From Chryseobacterium oryzae (GTDB lineage: Bacteria > Bacteroidota > Bacteroidia > Flavobacteriales > Weeksellaceae), in assembly GCF_022811665.1 (NCBI RefSeq), contig NZ_CP094529.1, forward strand, positions 1,426,001-1,490,000: DNA of 64,000 nt, read 5' to 3'. A program made the translations under genes and the position numbers. Positions 25,657-34,354 of this stretch are shown piece after piece (the stretch's first letter is position 1; every line of letters begins with the position of its first letter). The notes below the pieces were generated by a model. The model was not told the origin of the DNA, searched no databases, and was given only the letters and a program-made list of their open reading frames with translations.

Positions 25657-26910
25657 TTATTTTAAATTATTTAAAGCTTTTTCCAGTTTCGGTAACATGG
25701 CTTCAATTTCTTTAATATCTAAACCACCCACTGAAGCTCTGAACCAAGGTTCGGATTTTGCCTCACCAAATGCAGAAAACGGAACTAATGCAACACCTGC
25801 ATCATTAATTAAGAAAAAAACTAAATCAGAAGAAGTTTCTATTGTACTTCCATCTGGTTTTGTCTTTCCAATATAATCTAATTTAATGGTAAGATATAAA
25901 GCTCCCATAGGTTCAATACTGTCAACAGAAAGTCCTTTTTCTTTCAAATCCTGAATTCCTTTATGAAGAACCTTCAAACTTGCTTCCAGTCTACCTTTAA
26001 ATTCGTTTATAAAAGCATTTACTTCGTCCGGATTTTGATAATATTTTGCTGTAGCTTCCTGCTCTGGCTTTGGTGCCCAAGCTCCAACGTGCGTTAGAAG
26101 CGCTTTCATTTTATCAATAATATGTGATGGTCCAAATCCCCAACCTACACGTACTCCTGTAGCTGCAAGACATTTAGAAATTCCATCAATATAGATTGTA
26201 TATTCTTTCATTTCAGGGAAAAGCGAAACAGGATTAACGTGTTCTGCCCCAAAAGTAAGATTAGAATATATCTGATCGTACATTAAGTACAAAGGTTTTT
26301 CATCTTCACCTCTATTTTTATTTTCTTCTAAAATTAATTCGCAGATTTCAGAAAGTTGCTCCTTCGTGAACATTGTTCCCGTAGGATTAAGAGGTGAGCA
26401 AAGCGATAAAAGTACAGCTCCTTTTAGATGTGGTCTTAAATCGTCTGCAGTGGGAAGAAAGTTGTTTTCGGTAGTCGTTTTTACTTCTACAGCATCAGCC
26501 GAAGTTAGATAAGCGTAGTGATTATTGTTCCAGGAAGGAATTGGATACACTACTTTGTCACCTTCGTCTACAATTGTTTTGTACACAGCATAAATTAATG
26601 GTCTAGAGCCCGCTGTAATTAAAATATCATTGGGAGAATAATCTAAATCCCATCTTTTCTTTAAATCTTTGGAAACTTCTGTTCTTAAAGATAAAAGTCC
26701 GTTTGCGGGCGGATAATTGGTAAGATTGTTCTGATAAGCTTTCTGAATTTCTTCTTTCAACTTTAAAGGAATCGGATAAATATTAGAATTCAAATCACCA
26801 ATCGTAAGATTAGCAATCTCCGCTCCTTTTGCCTTTAAATCGTTTACTTCATTTCCTATTTTTACAATTTCAGAACCAATGAGGTTCGCCGCTAATTTTG
26901 AAACTTTCAC
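25657..26910 (-). CDS. PLP-dependent aminotransferase, class I/II
   Basis: A fold-type I aminotransferase of 417 residues. The Schiff-base lysine is K247 in YIDGISKCLAATG, with VRVGWGFG carrying the phosphate or substrate arginine. The PLP contacts are PIPSWNNNHY, SLCSPLNPTGTMF and LYLMYDQIYSNL. It belongs to the aspartate/aromatic aminotransferase group, but the amino donor is not decidable. It follows the lipoprotein gene at 26935 by 24 nt on the same strand. Confidence 0.88.
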   Translation of the reverse strand: MKVSKLAANLIGSEIVKIGNEVNDLKAKGAEIANLTIGDLNSNIYPIPLKLKEEIQKAYQNNLTNYPPANGLLSLRTEVSKDLKKRWDLDYSPNDILITAGSRPLIYAVYKTIVDEGDKVVYPIPSWNNNHYAYLTSADAVEVKTTTENNFLPTADDLRPHLKGAVLLSLCSPLNPTGTMFTKEQLSEICELILEENKNRGEDEKPLYLMYDQIYSNLTFGAEHVNPVSLFPEMKEYTIYIDGISKCLAATGVRVGWGFGPSHIIDKMKALLTHVGAWAPKPEQEATAKYYQNPDEVNAFINEFKGRLEASLKVLHKGIQDLKEKGLSVDSIEPMGALYLTIKLDYIGKTKPDGSTIETSSDLVFFLINDAGVALVPFSAFGEAKSEPWFRASVGGLDIKEIEAMLPKLEKALNNLK

Positions 26911-26934
26911 TTTACTTTTATTTAAATTTATTTA

Positions 26935-27840
26935 CTATTTTATTTCGATATTTATTTTTTTATAAATCTCTTCTTCGGGAAGTTTTGCATCGAAAAGACT
27001 TATAATTTCTCTGGATTTTCTGGCAACATTAGAATTCGGATATTTTTTAATTATTCTGTTGAATTCCTGTCTGTTTTCATCATATAATTTTCCATCTGCC
27101 CGTTCAAAAGTCGGAGTATTATCCATTCCGAAAAGATAATCGTACAGGTAATTATTGTAGATTTCCTTTACTTTCGGGATTAAAGAAGATTGAGGATATT
27201 TCTTAATGAAATTTTCCCAAAATATTGTTCTTTCCCCCAATTCATTCCAAGGAATAACAATTCCTGCATCTGCTTGATAAAGCCCTTCGCTTTCTTTGGC
27301 AAGTTGACCAATATAAGCATTATAATCCGGAGTTACTTTATTTTTGAATATAGAAAAATAATGATCAGGAACAGACCATATTTCGGTATATCCTTCTCCT
27401 ACTTCTGTAAATTCAAGACCACCTTTCTTCAGTTCGGCACTCAGTTTCTTTATATTTTCAGGAAACTTGTAACTATTACTTTCGGAGTCATAATAAGTCA
27501 CATATTCTTCCAAGATTTTACTAAGACTTTCGCTTAAACAAGCTGTATATTTTTCACGAATCTTGATATAATCTTCGTATAATTTATCATTTTGTTCGGG
27601 TGAATTTTGAGTAATTTCTTTCTCGGTTTTCTGTTGATCCCATTGTAGTGCAACAATATAATCTTTAGTTTTATTTTTAGAAGAACATGCAGTATCAATT
27701 GGTACAAAAGAGTTTTCTTTCTCTTTTATTTTGGAAATTGTATCTTTTTCAGATTTATTGTCTGAGATTACCGATTTCTGTTTTTTACATGAAAAAACAG
27801 AAATCAGTAAAATAAAAGCTACAATACTTTTCTTTATCAT
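26935..27840 (-). CDS. Uncharacterised lipoprotein with two TPR-like segments
   Basis: A 301-residue protein with a lipoprotein signal (VFSCKKQ, Cys near residue 18). A charged linker is followed by a domain of unknown fold. The C-terminal third has two similar helical segments centred on KKYPQSSLIPKVKEIYNNY and KKYPNSNVARKSREIISLF, reminiscent of the tetratricopeptide units in BamD/YbgF-type lipoproteins. I do not recognise the family. It lies between the phospho-sugar mutase and an aminotransferase with short gaps, so it may share their operon. Confidence 0.7.
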   Translation of the reverse strand: MIKKSIVAFILLISVFSCKKQKSVISDNKSEKDTISKIKEKENSFVPIDTACSSKNKTKDYIVALQWDQQKTEKEITQNSPEQNDKLYEDYIKIREKYTACLSESLSKILEEYVTYYDSESNSYKFPENIKKLSAELKKGGLEFTEVGEGYTEIWSVPDHYFSIFKNKVTPDYNAYIGQLAKESEGLYQADAGIVIPWNELGERTIFWENFIKKYPQSSLIPKVKEIYNNYLYDYLFGMDNTPTFERADGKLYDENRQEFNRIIKKYPNSNVARKSREIISLFDAKLPEEEIYKKINIEIK

Positions 27841-27857
27841 TAATTTAATTAGGAAAA

Positions 27858-29573
27858 TTAATCTAATTTTAAATCTTTTCTTACTTCTTCAATTTTTGCT
27901 TCCAAAGACTTTAATTTTTCAATAAAATCTGCTTCAGAAGTAACAGAATCTTTTACAGAAAGATAGAATTTAATTTTTGGTTCTGTTCCCGAAGGTCTTA
28001 CACAAACCTTTGTTCCGTCTTGAGTATAGAAAATAAGAACATTCGATTTCGGAATATCATTCATTACCTGTTTTTCGTTCTTAGAAACGGTAAAACTTGT
28101 CTGTTCCTTGAAATCTTTTATTTCTTCTACCAAAGAACCCGCTAATTCTTTAGGCGGATTTTCTCGGAAGTTTTTCATCATATTCTGAATTTCTTCAGCT
28201 CCATCTCTTCCTTTTCTCACCAGGTTAATCAAACCTTCATAGTACATTCCTACTTCCTGATAAATTTCTATGAGATATTGATACATCGTTTTACCGTTGG
28301 CTTTGCACCATGCAGCAATTTCACAAGCTAAAAGAATACTTCCGCAAGAATCTTTATCCCGAACGAAATCTCCCGTCATAAATCCGAAACTTTCTTCACC
28401 ACCACAGATAAATTTTTCTTTTCCTTCAAAATCGCGAATCATTTTCCCGATCCATTTAAATCCTGTTAAACCTACTTTACAGTCTACACCAAACTGATTG
28501 GCAAGATCGAAAAATATATCTGAAGTTACGATTGTAGAACCAATAAACTCTTTTCCGGTAATTTTACCCTGTTTTTTCCATTGGTCTAAAATATAATACG
28601 TTAAAATTGTATTACACTGATTACCATTTAATAACTGAATTTCTCCATCCAAATTTCTCACAGCAATTCCCAATCTATCTCCATCCGGATCGGTCCCGAT
28701 AACAATATCCGCATTGGTGATTTTTGCAAGATCCATAGCCATTTCTAAAGCAGCCGGTTCTTCAGGATTTGGAGAATCTACGGTTGGGAAATTTCCACTT
28801 GGAATCATTTGTTCTTTTACCAGATCAATTTTCTTGAAACCAGCTTTTTCTAAGGCTTTTGGAACTGTGGTGTAAGTGGTTCCGTGGATAGAAGTAAAAA
28901 CAATATTCAGATTCCCTTTTCCTACATTTTGGTACGTTGAATTTTCAATACAAGCATCAATATAAACATCGTCCTGCTCTTCTCCTACCCATTCTATAAG
29001 ATCATCATTTCCATTAAACTTAATTTCCTCAAATTTCACGGAATATACTTCGTTGATAATCGCTTCATCATTTGGCGGAACAATCTGTGCCCCATCATTC
29101 CAATAAACTTTATAACCATTATATTCTGGCGGATTATGAGAAGCTGTTAAAACAATACCGGCATTACATTTTTTATTTCTCACGGTAAAAGACAATTCAG
29201 GAGTTGGTCTGTGATCTTTAAAAAGCAAGACTTTAATTCCGTTTGCTGTTAAAACATCAGCAACCAATTTTCCGAATTCTTTAGAGTTATTTCTTACATC
29301 ATAAGCAATGGCAACTTTAATTTCTTCACCTGGAAATTGCTTTAATATATAATTCGCAAGTCCCTGTGTTGCTTGTCCTAAGGTGTATTTATTTAAACGA
29401 TTAGTTCCAACACCCATTATTCCTCTCATTCCACCAGTTCCAAATTCTAATTCTCTGTAAAATGAATCTTCTAAATCTGGAGAATTGCTTTCTATTAAAA
29501 GTTGAACAGCATCTCTTGTTTCTTTATCGAAAGTTTCGGAAAGCCAAAGCTTAGCCTTTTCTAATGTTGTCAT
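27858..29573 (-). CDS. Phospho-sugar mutase (phosphoglucomutase/phosphomannomutase)
   Basis: Moves phosphate between C1 and C6 of hexoses via a phosphoserine. Catalytic S145 is in VLTASHNPPEYNG. The metal loop is GTDPDGDRLG, the sugar-binding loop CGGEESFGFMTGD, and the phosphate-binding loop is RPSGTEPKIKFYL at the C-terminus. At 571 residues it matches the longer PgcA-like bacterial type. It probably supplies glucose-1-phosphate or mannose-1-phosphate for envelope glycans and for the galactose genes. Confidence 0.93.
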   Translation of the reverse strand: MTTLEKAKLWLSETFDKETRDAVQLLIESNSPDLEDSFYRELEFGTGGMRGIMGVGTNRLNKYTLGQATQGLANYILKQFPGEEIKVAIAYDVRNNSKEFGKLVADVLTANGIKVLLFKDHRPTPELSFTVRNKKCNAGIVLTASHNPPEYNGYKVYWNDGAQIVPPNDEAIINEVYSVKFEEIKFNGNDDLIEWVGEEQDDVYIDACIENSTYQNVGKGNLNIVFTSIHGTTYTTVPKALEKAGFKKIDLVKEQMIPSGNFPTVDSPNPEEPAALEMAMDLAKITNADIVIGTDPDGDRLGIAVRNLDGEIQLLNGNQCNTILTYYILDQWKKQGKITGKEFIGSTIVTSDIFFDLANQFGVDCKVGLTGFKWIGKMIRDFEGKEKFICGGEESFGFMTGDFVRDKDSCGSILLACEIAAWCKANGKTMYQYLIEIYQEVGMYYEGLINLVRKGRDGAEEIQNMMKNFRENPPKELAGSLVEEIKDFKEQTSFTVSKNEKQVMNDIPKSNVLIFYTQDGTKVCVRPSGTEPKIKFYLSVKDSVTSEADFIEKLKSLEAKIEEVRKDLKLD

Positions 29574-29709
29574 ATTGATATATTTTTTTTAGCTTGATTT
29601 GGGAAATTAGAACCTAATGGTTTTACTTCCGGTTTTATACTTGTATTAATTTTAAAGCTTTGTTATATTTTATATACTAAAATCAATTTAAAGTATTCAA
29701 AACAATTCT

Positions 29710-30411
29710 TTAATTCAGTTTTTTATTTTCTACTTTAGCTGTTTTATCTGCCTTAAACACTCGGATCGGGTCATTATAATAAACAAATTTAGCTGTATTT
29801 TTTACATTTCCCTTCAACGAATCTTTTACATTTACTTCAGCATAATTTCCGTTTTTAGAATCCAGATTCAAGTTGGTTATTTTCCAATAAGGAGCAATAA
29901 GGCTTGCCGTATCGGATATTTTAATAACCGCATCTTTTGTTTCGCCCAGAAAATTCGCACGACTTCTGTTAAGCATTTCTACTTCTGCTTTTCTTGTATT
30001 GACAGAACCCATAAAAGTAGCGTAATTTTTTAAATTAAGCTTAAAATTATCATTTTTAATTTCACTGGAAACATTCATCTCCACCGAATCTGAAAGAGAA
30101 ACGATCTCAGGATTATATTTTGAATAAATAGTAACATTATAAAAATCTACACCAGCAACTTTTCTTTTTTCTTTTATGAAAAGTGTTTTATCCTCAACAT
30201 TAATATCAAGATTATCTGCAATATTGGGATAAGTTTCAACTTCTACAAAATTTTTGTGGCCTCTGGCGTAAAACACACGAAACTTACCATCCAGATTTAA
30301 ATTGACGAATTCTTCTACATTAATATCCTTTTTGTCTAAATTTCCTTTAGGAGAAATTTTACCGCAAGAAACTACAGAAATTAATAGGATTGTAAAAAGT
30401 ATTTTTTTCAT
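29710..30411 (-). CDS. GIN-domain (DUF2807) lipoprotein
   Basis: A 233-residue envelope protein with lipobox VVSCGK (Cys near 16). The rest is repetitive beta structure typical of the GIN domain, with FVNLNLDGKFRVFYARG, VEVETYPNIADNLDINVEDKTLFI and many Asn/Asp/Ser turns. GIN-domain proteins are common exported proteins in Bacteroidota with no proven role. The downstream gap to 29573 is AT-rich with nothing clear in it. Confidence 0.75.
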   Translation of the reverse strand: MKKILFTILLISVVSCGKISPKGNLDKKDINVEEFVNLNLDGKFRVFYARGHKNFVEVETYPNIADNLDINVEDKTLFIKEKRKVAGVDFYNVTIYSKYNPEIVSLSDSVEMNVSSEIKNDNFKLNLKNYATFMGSVNTRKAEVEMLNRSRANFLGETKDAVIKISDTASLIAPYWKITNLNLDSKNGNYAEVNVKDSLKGNVKNTAKFVYYNDPIRVFKADKTAKVENKKLN

Positions 30412-30457
30412 GTAAATGAAGTAATTTATTAATCAATAAAAAGATTATATGTTTTTT

Positions 30458-30742
30458 TTATTTGGAAATTTCCGAAAACAGAGGATATCCAATAAATAAT
30501 AAAATAATAATTAAATCTGATACTAAGAGAATCTTGCTTAAAACCAATCTCTGATTTTTTATTACTTTTTTATCAAAATAATAATTAAAAACAAAGAGTA
30601 AAAGTGGAATAAGAAACAAATAAAATTTTCTTTCTACAACTTTTGTAAAAGATTCTATTACCTTAAAATTTTGCCAGATAATCATCAAAAAAAAGAAGAT
30701 AACCAGAATATTTATGAATATCAGAATTATTTTTTTAATCAT
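30458..30742 (-). CDS. Small three-helix membrane protein
   Basis: Ninety-four residues with three hydrophobic helices (about 5-24, 39-56 and 70-90) and a few charges between them. I do not recognise the family. It starts two bases after the stop of the GT2 gene at 30745, so it is almost certainly translated from the same mRNA. It may assist that glycosyltransferase, as small GtrA-like membrane proteins assist GtrB, but it lacks recognisable GtrA motifs. Confidence 0.65.
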   Translation of the reverse strand: MIKKIILIFINILVIFFFLMIIWQNFKVIESFTKVVERKFYLFLIPLLLFVFNYYFDKKVIKNQRLVLSKILLVSDLIIILLFIGYPLFSEISK

Positions 30743-30744
30743 TA

Positions 30745-31695
30745 TTAAATAATTTCATCAATATTATAATTCTTATGTTCTCGGTTGGTTCTAATAATCA
30801 TTTCTCCTAAAAATCCTGCAATAAATAGTAAAGTTCCCATCAACATCATCGTTAATGCAATATAAAACCAAGGATTATTGGTAATTAAATGACCATAAAT
30901 ACCTCTTGCAACATCAATTAGTTTGGAAATTCCAAGCCAAAAAGCAGATAAAAATCCTACGATAAACATGAGTGTTCCCACTGCACCAAAAAAATGCATT
31001 GGTCTTCCTCCGAAACGACTTACAAACCAAAGTGTTACAAGATCCAAAAAGCCACGGATAAATCTCTCCGTTCCAAATTTAGATGTTCCGTAAGGTCTTG
31101 CCTGATGCGGTACTTCTTTTTCTGTAATTCTTCTGAAACCTGCATTGGCAGCCAAAACAGGAATATATCTGTGCATATCTCCATAGACATCTATAGATTT
31201 TACAACTTGTCTTTTATATGCTTTTAAACCACAGTTAAAATCATGTAAATAAACCCCAGAAACCTTTCTTGCCGCCGCATTGAATAGTTTTGAAGGAATA
31301 TTCTTAGTCATTACATTATCGAAACGCTTCTTTTTCCAGCCGGAAACAATATCGTAATTATCTTCTATTACCATTCTGTATAATTCGGGAATTTCTTCCG
31401 GAAAATCCTGAAGATCCGCATCCATAGTAATAATTACATCGCCGTTTGTTCTTGCAAAAGCTGCATGCAACGCCTGAGATTTCCCGTAATTTCTGGAAAA
31501 TTTTATGGCATGAATTTGAGGATACTGAACTTTCATGTTTTCTATGATGCTCCACGAAAGATCTGTACTTCCGTCGTCCACAAACCATACTTCGTAAGAT
31601 AAGTGGTTGGTTTTGCAGGTATTATCAATCCTTGAAAATAACTCTTCAAGAGATGCTTCCTCGTTCAGCAACGGAATAACGATAGATAAATTCAT
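30745..31695 (-). CDS. Family 2 glycosyltransferase (DPM1/GtrB-like), membrane-anchored
   Basis: Transfers a sugar from a nucleotide donor, probably to undecaprenyl phosphate. The GT-A domain has IVIPLLNEEASLEELF, WFVDDGSTDLSW and TMDADLQDFPEEI (the metal-binding DxD region). Two C-terminal transmembrane helices lie around 235-260 and 275-300. At 316 residues it matches bactoprenol glucosyltransferase-like enzymes. It sits in an operon-like run with DUF4199 upstream and the 94-residue membrane protein downstream. Confidence 0.9.
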   Translation of the reverse strand: MNLSIVIPLLNEEASLEELFSRIDNTCKTNHLSYEVWFVDDGSTDLSWSIIENMKVQYPQIHAIKFSRNYGKSQALHAAFARTNGDVIITMDADLQDFPEEIPELYRMVIEDNYDIVSGWKKKRFDNVMTKNIPSKLFNAAARKVSGVYLHDFNCGLKAYKRQVVKSIDVYGDMHRYIPVLAANAGFRRITEKEVPHQARPYGTSKFGTERFIRGFLDLVTLWFVSRFGGRPMHFFGAVGTLMFIVGFLSAFWLGISKLIDVARGIYGHLITNNPWFYIALTMMLMGTLLFIAGFLGEMIIRTNREHKNYNIDEII

Positions 31696-31712
31696 TTAAT
31701 TTTAGTAAAAAT

Positions 31713-32309
31713 TTATTCTTGATTAGGTTCTTCGGTATACGTTTTTTTTGTTCTGAAAAAAGCTCCGAAAAACAAAGACAAAACTACGTAAAATATCAGA
31801 ATTGCCGCAAAATATCCGGAGAAATGACTTGCCGTAAGCATATCTTTTCCTTTAATGATTTTCGGATCGAATCTTTGAAGTCCTTCTTTGTATTTTTCCT
31901 CTAATTCATCGATATCTTTTTGATGTTTTAAGATTTTTTTCGCAGAATCGTATTCTTTATCCAACTCTGCTTTCTGTCTGGTTACGTATTGATAATTAAG
32001 CAATTGTTTTGCATCGGTATCTACATAATTCAGGAAAACAAAAATACTTGCTACAGAAAGCAATCCGCCTAAAAACATAGGAATAAATGCTCGTTTAAAG
32101 GCTTCTCGGAATCCCATTCTATGAGTATTCCAACGCGATTTTACCGACCAAAATGCAGTTACGGCATAAATAACAGGAAGAACAAAAGCATTGGCTTTCA
32201 ATGATATATCAAAATAGTTAACTCCTGAAAAGAAAAAATAGACTACAAAAAAAACAATCATTGTAGCTGCATAAAGTAAAATTCCTAAGGTTACCGGACT
32301 CTTCGTCAT
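31713..32309 (-). CDS. DUF4199 integral membrane protein
   Basis: A 198-residue protein with transmembrane segments near 8-28, 38-56, 75-95 and 165-188. A charged coiled-coil insertion lies between the last two (QKAELDKEYDSAKKILKHQ). The pattern and the THRMGFREAFKRAF segment match DUF4199, widespread in Bacteroidota and of unknown function. It precedes the GT2 gene by 17 nt. Confidence 0.8.
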   Translation of the reverse strand: MTKSPVTLGILLYAATMIVFFVVYFFFSGVNYFDISLKANAFVLPVIYAVTAFWSVKSRWNTHRMGFREAFKRAFIPMFLGGLLSVASIFVFLNYVDTDAKQLLNYQYVTRQKAELDKEYDSAKKILKHQKDIDELEEKYKEGLQRFDPKIIKGKDMLTASHFSGYFAAILIFYVVLSLFFGAFFRTKKTYTEEPNQE

Positions 32310-32430
32310 AATTTCAGTTTTAAGAAAATTTTTAAAAAAATAGTACTCTAAAATTCAGCATTTTAGCTGTTTTAAAGGCATTTTCTAGTGATTTTTCTTT
32401 AATATTATTTTTAAGTTTATAATTAATTCC

Positions 32431-32438
32431 TATCTTTG
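32431..32438 (+). promoter_or_regulatory. -7 box (TATCTTTG) of the SRP RNA gene
   Basis: An exact TAnnTTTG match ending five bases before the predicted 5' end of the RNA, which is where a Bacteroidota start site should fall. Confidence 0.65.
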
Positions 32439-32442
32439 CAAC

Positions 32443-32535
32443 GGCAAGTCCTAAACAACCAGCTCCTGAGAATCCTCCAGGGTGGGAACGCAGCAAAGGT
32501 AATTGGTCGTAGCGGTGTGATTTAGGTAGCTTGCC
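32443..32535 (+). ncRNA. ffs: Signal recognition particle RNA (4.5S, small bacterial type)
   Basis: RNA partner of Ffh for co-translational membrane targeting. The outer stem is GGCAAG (32443-32448) with CTTGCC (32530-32535), extended by CCTAAA/TTTAGG. The apical Ffh-binding domain contains CCAGG-GTGGGAACG-CAGCA, with a GGAA-type tetraloop and the asymmetric AGCA internal loop that define SRP RNA. A T-run follows the 3' stem as terminator and a TATCTTTG promoter lies upstream. No protein-coding gene is needed here. Confidence 0.88.
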
Positions 32536-32643
32536 ATTTTTTTTTGGTTTTAATTGAAGAGAGGTAATTTGAAAATTATCTTTTTTTGTTTTTATAAACT
32601 TCAACATTTACTTTCAAATTTTCAAATTACCTTTCAATATTGA

Positions 32644-33330
32644 TTAAAGTTCGAACGTTTCTCCTAATTTTGGTAAGATGAGTTCTACATTTTTATCTGC
32701 AAAATGCTTCTTTGCATTTTCATGATTAATTTCTATCGGTGGAAAGGTATCAAAATGACATCCGATTACTTTAGGTGTTTTTAATAATTCTGAGGCCGCA
32801 AATGCTGCTTTTCTGGCACACATGGTATAATGACCTCCAATCGGCAATATAGAAAGATCCAGGTTGCCATAGAGAGTGGGAAATATCTGCATGTCTGCCA
32901 TTACTCCTGTATCTCCTGCCAAATAAATATTCTTCCCTTCAGGAAGTCTGAAAATATATCCTACAGGCACTCCACCATACGTTCCGTCTGGAAAAGAACT
33001 CGTATGATGAGCCGGAACCATAGAAATTTTAAGATCATCTATTTTTGCAGAACCTCCTAAGTTAATATCATTTTTATTTTCTGCATTTTTAAAGTAAGCA
33101 CAAATTTCCGGTTGCCCAATGATGGCTGCTTCCGGATAATGCTGTAAAACTTCGCGTACATCGGCAATATGATCTCCATGAGCATGGGTTAACAAGATAT
33201 AATCTATTTTCTGAGCCGAAATATCGAAACCAGATTCAGATTTTTTATAATTGTAAAAAGGATCAGAAAGAATTGTTTTGTCTTTGTAATTGAACAAAAA
33301 ACAGTTCTGTCCTAAAAATTGTATTTTCAT
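32644..33330 (-). CDS. Metal-dependent hydrolase, metallo-beta-lactamase fold (UPF0173)
   Basis: A 228-residue cytosolic MBL-fold hydrolase. The metal motif is LLTHAHGDHIAD (near 47-58). Further ligands are VPAHHTSSF, IYLAGDTGVMADM and CHFDTFPPIE, and the pattern matches the UPF0173/YtkL group. The substrate is unknown. It starts 16 nt after the menA stop, so the two may share a transcript. Confidence 0.88.
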   Translation of the reverse strand: MKIQFLGQNCFLFNYKDKTILSDPFYNYKKSESGFDISAQKIDYILLTHAHGDHIADVREVLQHYPEAAIIGQPEICAYFKNAENKNDINLGGSAKIDDLKISMVPAHHTSSFPDGTYGGVPVGYIFRLPEGKNIYLAGDTGVMADMQIFPTLYGNLDLSILPIGGHYTMCARKAAFAASELLKTPKVIGCHFDTFPPIEINHENAKKHFADKNVELILPKLGETFEL

Positions 33331-33346
33331 AATATTATTTTAAATT

Positions 33347-34276
33347 TTAGCCGAAATAATTTAAACCAACAGCTGTAAGTATTGCCATCATTAAGGTCAT
33401 GATTCCAACCTGTTTAAGAAAAGGATCTAGTTTTTTGGGTTCTTTAATCTTCATGATTTCGCGACGAACTTTCATCATAGGAAGAAATAAAATCATTACT
33501 ATGAATACGTAATATTTTTGAGATTCAATAAAACCATTGTTTCCTAAAAATACCAAAATCAATATTAAAGGGAGCTGAAGAAGAACAATTTCATAAATCA
33601 TAGCATTTTTGAATCCTATCCTTAAAGCCAAACTTTTTTTACCGGATAATCTGTCGCTTTCGATATCGCGCATATTATTCAGGTTCAAAACAGCCATACT
33701 CATCATTCCCACTGCAGTTGCCGGAAGCAAAATATCCCATGAAAACGATTTTGTAAATAAGAAGTAACTTCCACCAACAGAAACCAATCCGAAGAAAATA
33801 AAAACAAATAAATCTCCTAAACCCATGTAGCCATAAGGTTTTTTTCCAACAGTATATCCTATTGCTGCCAAAATACTCGCCACTCCAAGTCCTATAAAAA
33901 TGTAAAATTCATTTAAATAATCAGGAATGAAAGCAATATACAAAAGCGCAACAGTCGCCACAAAAGAAAGAGCTGAAAAGAGAATAACTGCATTTTTCAT
34001 CTGTTTAGCCGTAATTCTACCTGAAGCCACAGCTCGTGCTTCTGCTTCTCCTATTCTGTCTTTATCTGTTCCTTTTACACCATCACCATAATCATTAGCA
34101 TAATTGGATAAAATCTGATAAAGAAGCGTAACCAATAATGCCAAAGCAAAAATTTTCCAATCCCAGATTCCTCCATCTTCTTTGAGTCTCCATTTTGCAA
34201 TGAAAGATCCCATGATAATTCCGCTTAACGATAACGGCAACGTTCTAAGCCTTGCGGCTTTTATCCAGTCAGTCAT
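33347..34276 (-). CDS. menA: 1,4-dihydroxy-2-naphthoate polyprenyltransferase
   Basis: Integral membrane UbiA-family enzyme that prenylates DHNA in menaquinone synthesis. The first aspartate-rich motif is NDYGDGVKGTD (61-71). The second is NNMRDIESDRLSGKKSLA. The N-terminal WIKAARLRTLPLSLSG is typical of MenA, and about eight or nine hydrophobic segments fill the 309 residues. menB lies 3 kb away on the same strand, separated by two PH-domain genes. Confidence 0.94.
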   Translation of the reverse strand: MTDWIKAARLRTLPLSLSGIIMGSFIAKWRLKEDGGIWDWKIFALALLVTLLYQILSNYANDYGDGVKGTDKDRIGEAEARAVASGRITAKQMKNAVILFSALSFVATVALLYIAFIPDYLNEFYIFIGLGVASILAAIGYTVGKKPYGYMGLGDLFVFIFFGLVSVGGSYFLFTKSFSWDILLPATAVGMMSMAVLNLNNMRDIESDRLSGKKSLALRIGFKNAMIYEIVLLQLPLILILVFLGNNGFIESQKYYVFIVMILFLPMMKVRREIMKIKEPKKLDPFLKQVGIMTLMMAILTAVGLNYFG

Positions 34277-34283
34277 AATTTAT

Positions 34284-34350
34284 GAGTAATGAATAATGGG
34301 CAATAGGTAATATAAAATCTGAAGATTACAATTACTTATTGCTCATTACT
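34284..34350. repeat. Imperfect palindrome of ATTACTCATTAC-type repeat
   Basis: AGTAATGA then GGCAATAGGTAAT (34285-34311, with a 6-nt insertion) faces ATTACTTATTGCTCATTACT (34331-34350). A related copy lies at 36597-36640. It fills the short gap between menA and the PH-domain gene. Confidence 0.6.
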
Positions 34351-34354
34351 GATA

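Noticed and set aside
32332..32607. A 91-codon minus-strand frame between the DUF4199 gene and the MBL hydrolase
   Set aside because: It lies over the SRP RNA gene, its composition is unlike its neighbours, and it has no recognisable domain. It exists because the structured RNA happens to lack stops on that strand.
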